This document shows positions 1 to 3,360 of a stretch of DNA of 5,374 nt, piece by piece; the stretch's first letter is position 1, and each line of letters starts with the position of its first letter. The DNA is from Sterolibacterium sp964521075 (GTDB taxonomy: Bacteria; Pseudomonadota; Gammaproteobacteria; Burkholderiales; Rhodocyclaceae). The stretch spans positions 1 to 5,374 of the forward strand of contig CAZFPI010000133.1 in the NCBI GenBank assembly GCA_964521075.1, in the 5' to 3' direction. Both the position numbers and the translations under genes were made by a program. Under the pieces are notes generated by a model, which worked only from the letters and a program-made list of their open reading frames with translations, was not told the DNA's origin and made no database searches.

Positions 1-2
1 CA

Positions 3-356
3 CAATGCGCCTTGGCGCAGGCAGTTGCGGTGATCGTGAATCCGAAAAATACCGCGGCACTCTCGGCGGATCAGGTTTCCGGGGTTTTTCTCGGAAAATC
101 GAATGAGCTGACGGGGGTTGATCTGCCCGATGGCAATCCGGTGCGTGATGCCTTTTATCACAAGGTGACCGGCAAGGATGGCGCGCAGCTCAAGGCTTAC
201 TGGGCCAAGCTGGTCTTCACCGGCAAAGCGCAGCCTTTGAAAGAATTGGCCTCCGATGCCGATGTGAAAAAGTTCGTCGCCGCCAACCCGACGGCGATCG
301 GTTACATCGACAAAAGCGCGGTGGATGGCTCGGTGAAGGTGGTGCTGTCACCTTGA
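3..356 (+). CDS. PstS-like phosphate-type substrate-binding protein, 5' truncated by window edge
   Basis: The reading frame is open from the first complete codon (position 3) to TGA at 354-356, giving 117 residues. The first visible residues are Gln-Cys-Ala-Leu-Ala-Gln-Ala, followed by a beta-strand-like VAVIVNPKN. This looks like the end of a Sec signal peptide cleaved after ALAQA, so the true start codon is before the window and the mature protein is about 110 aa, probably periplasmic. The TTG at position 12 is an in-frame Leu codon inside the signal peptide, not the start. The segments NPKNTAALSADQVSGVFLGK, KAYWAKLVFTGK and NPTAIGYIDKSAVDGSVKVV fit the short single-domain relatives of PstS, which carry one lobe of a type II periplasmic-binding-protein fold. 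Such proteins are annotated as phosphate ABC transporter substrate-binding proteins and often occur without permease genes nearby. Phosphate binding is therefore an inference from family; the ligand cannot be read from this fragment. A strong hairpin follows 13 nt after the stop. Confidence 0.85.
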   Translation, partial: QCALAQAVAVIVNPKNTAALSADQVSGVFLGKSNELTGVDLPDGNPVRDAFYHKVTGKDGAQLKAYWAKLVFTGKAQPLKELASDADVKKFVAANPTAIGYIDKSAVDGSVKVVLSP

Positions 357-369
357 TGGAGTCGGGGTT

Positions 370-396
370 CGTGAGGCACAAGTTTTGTGCCTCACG
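370..396 (+). terminator. Perfect 12-bp hairpin after the PstS-like gene, putative terminator
   Basis: CGTGAGGCACAA (370-381) and TTGTGCCTCACG (385-396) are exact reverse complements separated by a 3-nt loop. The hairpin begins 13 nt after the stop of the PstS-like gene, which is the usual place for an intrinsic terminator. No U-rich tract follows on either strand: the plus strand continues TCGTGGCGGTTT. It is therefore not a textbook Rho-independent terminator. It could instead protect the 3' end of the mRNA or be a protein-binding palindrome. It lies between converging genes, about 210 nt beyond the nadC stop, so a role for nadC is less likely. Confidence 0.5.
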
Positions 397-511
397 TCGT
401 GGCGGTTTAGAACCAGTAGCCGAAGTTTGGCCGCACGGCAAGACTAGCAGGAGGGCAGCCCGGCCGATGAAGCGGGGCACGCTCGATGGTGGTTCAGGGC
501 GAATGATGATT

Positions 512-526
512 CGTCCCGACGGGATG
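512..526. repeat. Short 6-bp hairpin (CGTCCC-GAC-GGGATG)
   Basis: This is an inverted repeat with a 6-bp stem including one G-T wobble and a 3-nt loop, in the gap between the convergent PstS-like gene and nadC. It lies about 80 nt downstream of the nadC stop on the minus strand. No T-run follows on that strand, so any terminator role is weak. It could be a chance structure in GC-rich sequence. Confidence 0.25.
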
Positions 527-607
527 GGGGAAATCTCGAATGCGATTGCCCTGTTGGGGGGGGTGGCTTGCCGGAGGTCGTCTTGATGCGGCTGGTGTTG
601 AATGTGG

Positions 608-1450
608 TTAGCGTTCGACGTGCCGTAACGAGAGATCAACCGCCTTGACGTCTTTGGTCAGGCTGCCGATGGAGATGCGATGAACGCCGGTTTCGGCGAT
701 GGCGCGTACCCGTTCGATGTTTACGCCACCGGAGACTTCCAGTTCGGCGCGGCCAGCGTTGATGACGACGGCTTCGCGGAGTTGTTCCAGTGTCATGTTG
801 TCGAGCAGCACCATGGCTGCACCGCATTCGAGGGCTTCGACGAGCTGCGCGATGGTTTCGACCTCGATCTGGACAAATACATGGCCTGCGGCCAGCTTTC
901 TGGCCTGGTTGAGTGCCTGGGCTACGCCGCCTGCGGCGATGATATGGTTTTCCTTGATAAGGATGCCGTCGTAGAGGCCCAGGCGGTGGTTGTGGCCGCC
1001 GCCGGTCTTGACTGCGTATTTTTGCGCCAGCCGCAGGCCAGGCAGGGTTTTGCGCGTGTCGACGATCTTGCAGTCCGTCCCTTCGACGAGGTCGACGAAC
1101 AGACGGGTGAGGCTGGCTGTGCCAGAGAGAAGTTGCAGGAAGTTCAGGGCGGTGCGCTCTGCGGTCAGCAGGGCGCGGGTGCTGGCGGTGATTTCACAGA
1201 GGGTTTGTCCGGCAGTCACGCTGTCGCCATCGCGCGCCTGCCAGGTGATGGCAGAGTAGGGGTCCAGCCGCTGGAAACAGGTGTTGAACCAGGGCACACC
1301 GCATAGCACGGCATCTTCGCGGGTGATGACCAGGCCACGACTTTGTTGTGTTGGCGGGATCAGCTGGGCGGTCAGGTCACCCCCTCCGATGTCCTCGGCC
1401 AGCGCGGCGAGCACGTTGCGTTCGATTTCGGCGGAGAGTCGGATATCCAT
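608..1450 (-). CDS. nadC: Nicotinate-nucleotide pyrophosphorylase (carboxylating), quinolinate phosphoribosyltransferase
   Basis: This cytoplasmic enzyme converts quinolinate and phosphoribosyl pyrophosphate to nicotinate mononucleotide, CO2 and pyrophosphate (EC 2.4.2.19), the step after NadB and NadA in de novo NAD synthesis. The protein is 280 aa, the normal family length. An N-terminal domain (about 1-110) includes ALAEDIGGGDLTA (15-28) and AERTALNFLQLLSGTA (97-112). The barrel domain carries DTRKTLPGLR (131-140), KTGGGHNHRLGLYDGILIKE (148-167), QIEVET (194-199), LLDNM (215-219), SGGVN (240-244) and ISIGSLT (259-265). These are the phosphate- and quinolinate-binding stretches, with Arg, His, Lys and acidic residues intact. 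I chose the ATG at 1450 because the protein then begins MDIRLSAEIERNV, matching the family. The frame stays open 34 codons further upstream, but that stretch overlaps the end of the preceding gene and looks non-coding. No clear Shine-Dalgarno sequence precedes the ATG. The 49-bp gap to the upstream nnr gene on the same strand suggests co-transcription. Confidence 0.97.
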   Translation of the reverse strand: MDIRLSAEIERNVLAALAEDIGGGDLTAQLIPPTQQSRGLVITREDAVLCGVPWFNTCFQRLDPYSAITWQARDGDSVTAGQTLCEITASTRALLTAERTALNFLQLLSGTASLTRLFVDLVEGTDCKIVDTRKTLPGLRLAQKYAVKTGGGHNHRLGLYDGILIKENHIIAAGGVAQALNQARKLAAGHVFVQIEVETIAQLVEALECGAAMVLLDNMTLEQLREAVVINAGRAELEVSGGVNIERVRAIAETGVHRISIGSLTKDVKAVDLSLRHVER

Positions 1451-1499
1451 GATGTGGGGCCAGGTGAGGGATTGAGGGGTTCGTGAAAGGTCGAAAATT

Positions 1500-3056
1500 T
1501 TAGCATTCCGGCCTGAAAGCCATGCCTGCGCCGTACCCGCTGTTTTGCCCATGTTGTGCGACCCACTGGTTCAGCAGGCAGCGGGCGGGTTCGATGATTT
1601 CGCCTGCACGCAAGCCGATGGGGCCGATGCCGGCTGCTACGCAGGCGTCGGCGGCCGCGCCATGCAGGTGTGTTGCGGCGAGCAGGGCATGATTCGCTTC
1701 CCAGCCCTGGGCAAGCAGTGCAAGCACCATGCCGCTGAGTACGTCGCCACTGCCTGCTGTTGCGAGACCGGGGTTGCCGCTGGTATTGATGAACCACGGG
1801 GTGGTTGGTTCCGGCAGGGCGACGAGGCTGCCGCAGCCTTTTAGCAGGACGGAAGACCGGCTGGATTTTGCCAGTTGCAGTGCGTGGCTGATCCGGTCGG
1901 ACTGTACTTCCCGGGTGCTGATGCCCAGCAGCCGGGCTGCTTCGGCGGGGTGGGGGGTGAGTAGTGTCTTTGCTTTGCGCTGCGCCAGTTTTTCCGGCCA
2001 GCCTGGGTGTGTTGCCAGCAGGTTGAGCGCGTCAGCGTCAAGCAGCAGGGGGCAGGTTGTACCAATGGCGCAGTCGAGCAGGCGGCGGGCAGCATCACTT
2101 TGCCCAAGCCCGGGCCCGACGGCCAGGCAGTCGGCATATTGGAGAGCATCCTCGGCTTCGCGCAGCATGAGTTCCGGGTAGCCGGGGTCGAGGGCGATCC
2201 TGTCCAGCATGCCGACAAAGACACGGCCCGCCCCCAGCGACAAGGCGGCGCGCCCGGCCAGTAGGGCGGCTCCTGCCATGCCGGGTGCTCCGCCCAGGAT
2301 GACGGCACGGCCATGGCTGCCTTTGTGGGTGTTTTTGGCGCGCGGGCGCAAATCTCCGGCAAAGAGTTCGGGGGTGATCGTGCGACCATCGTGAATTTCC
2401 CGGGTTTCTGCTGCGAGGCCGAGGTCATGGAGGCTCAGGCGGCCACAATGATCCGGGCCGTCATTGGTCAGCAAGCCCGGTTTGAGGGCGATGAAAGTCG
2501 CCGTGTGCGTCGCCCGGATGGCAACACCCGGTGTGCAGCCGGTTTCGGAATCGAGGCCGCTGGGGATGTCGAGGGCCAGCACGGGGCAGGGCATCGCGTT
2601 GATCTGTTCGATGATCCGGGCGTATTCGCCTTCTGGCGCGCGCTTGAGGCCGATGCCAAAGAGGCCGTCGATCACCAGAGCGTAGTTCGCATTGCCTTCA
2701 CCGGGGCAGGCCGGAATTTGCGCGTTCAGTATGCCGCCTTCGCGTAGCCAGGCGTTGCAGGCGGCTTGTGCGTCGGGCGGCAGACGGGATCGTTCCCCCG
2801 CAAAGACCAGCAAGGGGGCGTAGCCTGCCTCACGAAGCAGGCGGGCGACGACGAAGGCATCGCCGCCATTGTTGCCCGGGCCGGCGATGACCAGGGGAAT
2901 CTGGCCGGGGACAATGGCAAGGTTCGCCAGCAGATCCCGCGCCACGCGGGCAGCGGCCTGCCCGGCGCGTTCCATCAGCGGCGGGTTTTCTCCGGGGTGA
3001 CGTTGTTCGAGAAGACGCAACGCCGGATTGCGGAGTACGGCGTTTGATGAAGACAT
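1500..3056 (-). CDS. nnr: Bifunctional NAD(P)H-hydrate epimerase / ADP-dependent NAD(P)H-hydrate dehydratase
   Basis: This metabolite-repair enzyme acts on NAD(P)HX, the hydrated, inactive form of NAD(P)H. The N-terminal domain interconverts the R and S epimers, and the C-terminal domain dehydrates S-NAD(P)HX using ADP (E. coli YjeF/Nnr type; EC 5.1.99.6 and 4.2.1.136). The length of 518 aa is typical of the full fusion. Epimerase domain, about 1-225: LMERAG (27-32), PGNNGGDAFVVAR (60-72), VIDGLFGIGL (128-137), ALDIPSGLDSETG (161-173) and ATFIALKPGLLT (186-197). Dehydratase domain, about 235-500, ribokinase-like: KNTHKGSHG (241-249), GGAPGMAGAALLAGRAAL (255-272), AVGPGLGQS (312-320), LLDADALNLLA (338-348), LLTPHPAEAARLLG (365-378), VLLKGCGS (403-410) and NPGLATAGSGDVLSGM (428-443), with the catalytic Asp at about 438. 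Both halves look functional. The last 19 or so residues are a weakly structured tail. The start is the ATG at 3056; a C-rich stretch precedes it, with no Shine-Dalgarno match. It is transcribed towards nadC. Confidence 0.96.
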   Translation of the reverse strand: MSSSNAVLRNPALRLLEQRHPGENPPLMERAGQAAARVARDLLANLAIVPGQIPLVIAGPGNNGGDAFVVARLLREAGYAPLLVFAGERSRLPPDAQAACNAWLREGGILNAQIPACPGEGNANYALVIDGLFGIGLKRAPEGEYARIIEQINAMPCPVLALDIPSGLDSETGCTPGVAIRATHTATFIALKPGLLTNDGPDHCGRLSLHDLGLAAETREIHDGRTITPELFAGDLRPRAKNTHKGSHGRAVILGGAPGMAGAALLAGRAALSLGAGRVFVGMLDRIALDPGYPELMLREAEDALQYADCLAVGPGLGQSDAARRLLDCAIGTTCPLLLDADALNLLATHPGWPEKLAQRKAKTLLTPHPAEAARLLGISTREVQSDRISHALQLAKSSRSSVLLKGCGSLVALPEPTTPWFINTSGNPGLATAGSGDVLSGMVLALLAQGWEANHALLAATHLHGAAADACVAAGIGPIGLRAGEIIEPARCLLNQWVAQHGQNSGYGAGMAFRPEC

Positions 3057-3154
3057 GGGGACGGGAAAGGGGAGTGAATCAGGTGACTGTTTATTTCAGC
3101 GGGGTTTTCCATCGTTGCAAAGACGTGCCAACGGGATATTTTTACAGGATAATG

Positions 3155-3172
3155 GCGTGTGCTGCGTGTGCT
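3155..3172. repeat. Perfect tandem duplication of GCGTGTGCT (2 copies)
   Basis: Two adjacent identical copies of the 9-mer GCGTGTGCT occupy 3155-3163 and 3164-3172. They span the two possible GTG starts (3159 and 3168) of the candidate small ORF, so a change in copy number would move or duplicate that start without shifting frame. It may be simple replication slippage. Confidence 0.7.
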
Positions 3173-3278
3173 TGCCAAGAGTGCTGTTTTCCCGGGGCGG
3201 ATTCGTGAGAAAGTCGGCTTCGCCAAATGGCTCCGGGCGAAGGAACAGCCTGTGGCCATGATAGCATCGCGTGATTAA
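3159..3278 (+). CDS. Possible small hypothetical protein, 39 aa, basic
   Basis: An in-frame stop (TAA 3150-3152) is followed by GTG at 3159 and an open frame to TAA at 3276-3278. AGGA at 3146-3149 lies 9 nt before the GTG, a plausible Shine-Dalgarno site and better than those of the neighbouring large genes. The predicted peptide begins with a short hydrophobic stretch (LRVLAKSAVFPG) and continues with the basic segment REKVGFAKWLRAKEQPVAMI, ending in Ser-Arg-Asp. I do not recognise it. It lies in the divergent spacer, upstream of and in the same direction as the FAAL-carrier gene, so it could be a leader peptide, an independent small protein, or chance. Against it: a GTG start, very short length, and no conservation evidence available here. 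If real, it ends 82 nt before the next ATG. Confidence 0.25.
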   Translation: MLRVLAKSAVFPGRIREKVGFAKWLRAKEQPVAMIASRD

Positions 3279-3284
3279 TCTGCC

Positions 3285-3336
3285 AGCGGTCCGTGGCTGC
3301 CCCGGCACTGCCAGTCGTTCGTCCCCGCTTTTTTTT
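3285..3336 (+). terminator. Weak compound hairpin followed by T8, possible terminator or attenuator
   Basis: AGCGG (3285-3289) can pair with CCGCT (3325-3329). Inside it, TGGC (3294-3297) can pair with GCCA (3310-3313). The outer arm leads directly into eight T residues (3329-3336). The arrangement resembles an intrinsic terminator for a transcript coming through the small ORF and stopping just before the acyl-AMP ligase gene, or a leader attenuator. The stems are short with a large loop, so the support is modest. The T8 run itself is certain. Confidence 0.22.
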
Positions 3337-3360
3337 ATTGCCTGTCTTCTGAATGGTCTT

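Larger units (their letters stand above)
3057..3360. other. Divergent intergenic region between nnr and the FAAL-carrier gene
   Basis: This 304-bp stretch separates nnr (leftward) from the acyl-AMP ligase gene (rightward) and should hold promoters for both. It is locally AT-richer than the genes, for example around 3089-3096 and 3137-3153. I could not find a convincing sigma-70 pair. On the nnr side, TTGCAA (3115-3120, identical on both strands) followed by AATAAA at 19-bp spacing is the best minus-strand candidate and is weak. The region also contains a possible 39-aa small ORF (3159-3278), a tandem 9-bp duplication (3155-3172), a 7-bp stem (CTTCGCC 3218-3224 with GGCGAAG 3236-3242), and a T8 run (3329-3336) 24 nt before the ATG at 3361. 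Confidence 0.7.

Noticed and set aside
5..50. ATG at position 5 as a gene start
   Set aside because: It is out of frame with the PstS-like protein. The in-frame residues show the end of a signal peptide, so the real start is upstream of the window.
356..586. A 76-codon plus-strand frame whose ATG overlaps the PstS-like stop (TGATG)
   Set aside because: The overlap is suggestive of translational coupling. However, the peptide has no recognisable domain, an Arg/Gly-rich composition like random GC-rich sequence, and it would run straight through the perfect 12-bp hairpin. I kept it as non-coding.
217..639. A 140-codon minus-strand frame across the convergent gap
   Set aside because: It overlaps the ends of both flanking genes, and its Pro/Arg/Ser-rich translation has no domain, so it is a chance frame.
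680..1306. A 208-codon plus-strand open frame opposite nadC
   Set aside because: It is antisense to well-supported nadC motifs, and its Asp/Gly/Ala/Val-rich translation is typical of a mirror frame.
1451..1552. N-terminal extension of NadC by 34 residues to a start at 1552
   Set aside because: The added residues overlap the end of nnr in another frame and do not resemble NadC N-termini, while the ATG at 1450 gives the normal length.
3115..3153. Possible sigma-70 promoters around TTGCAA, GATATT and GATAAT
   Set aside because: No -35/-10 pair has both good matches and 16-18 bp spacing on either strand, so I did not annotate a promoter.
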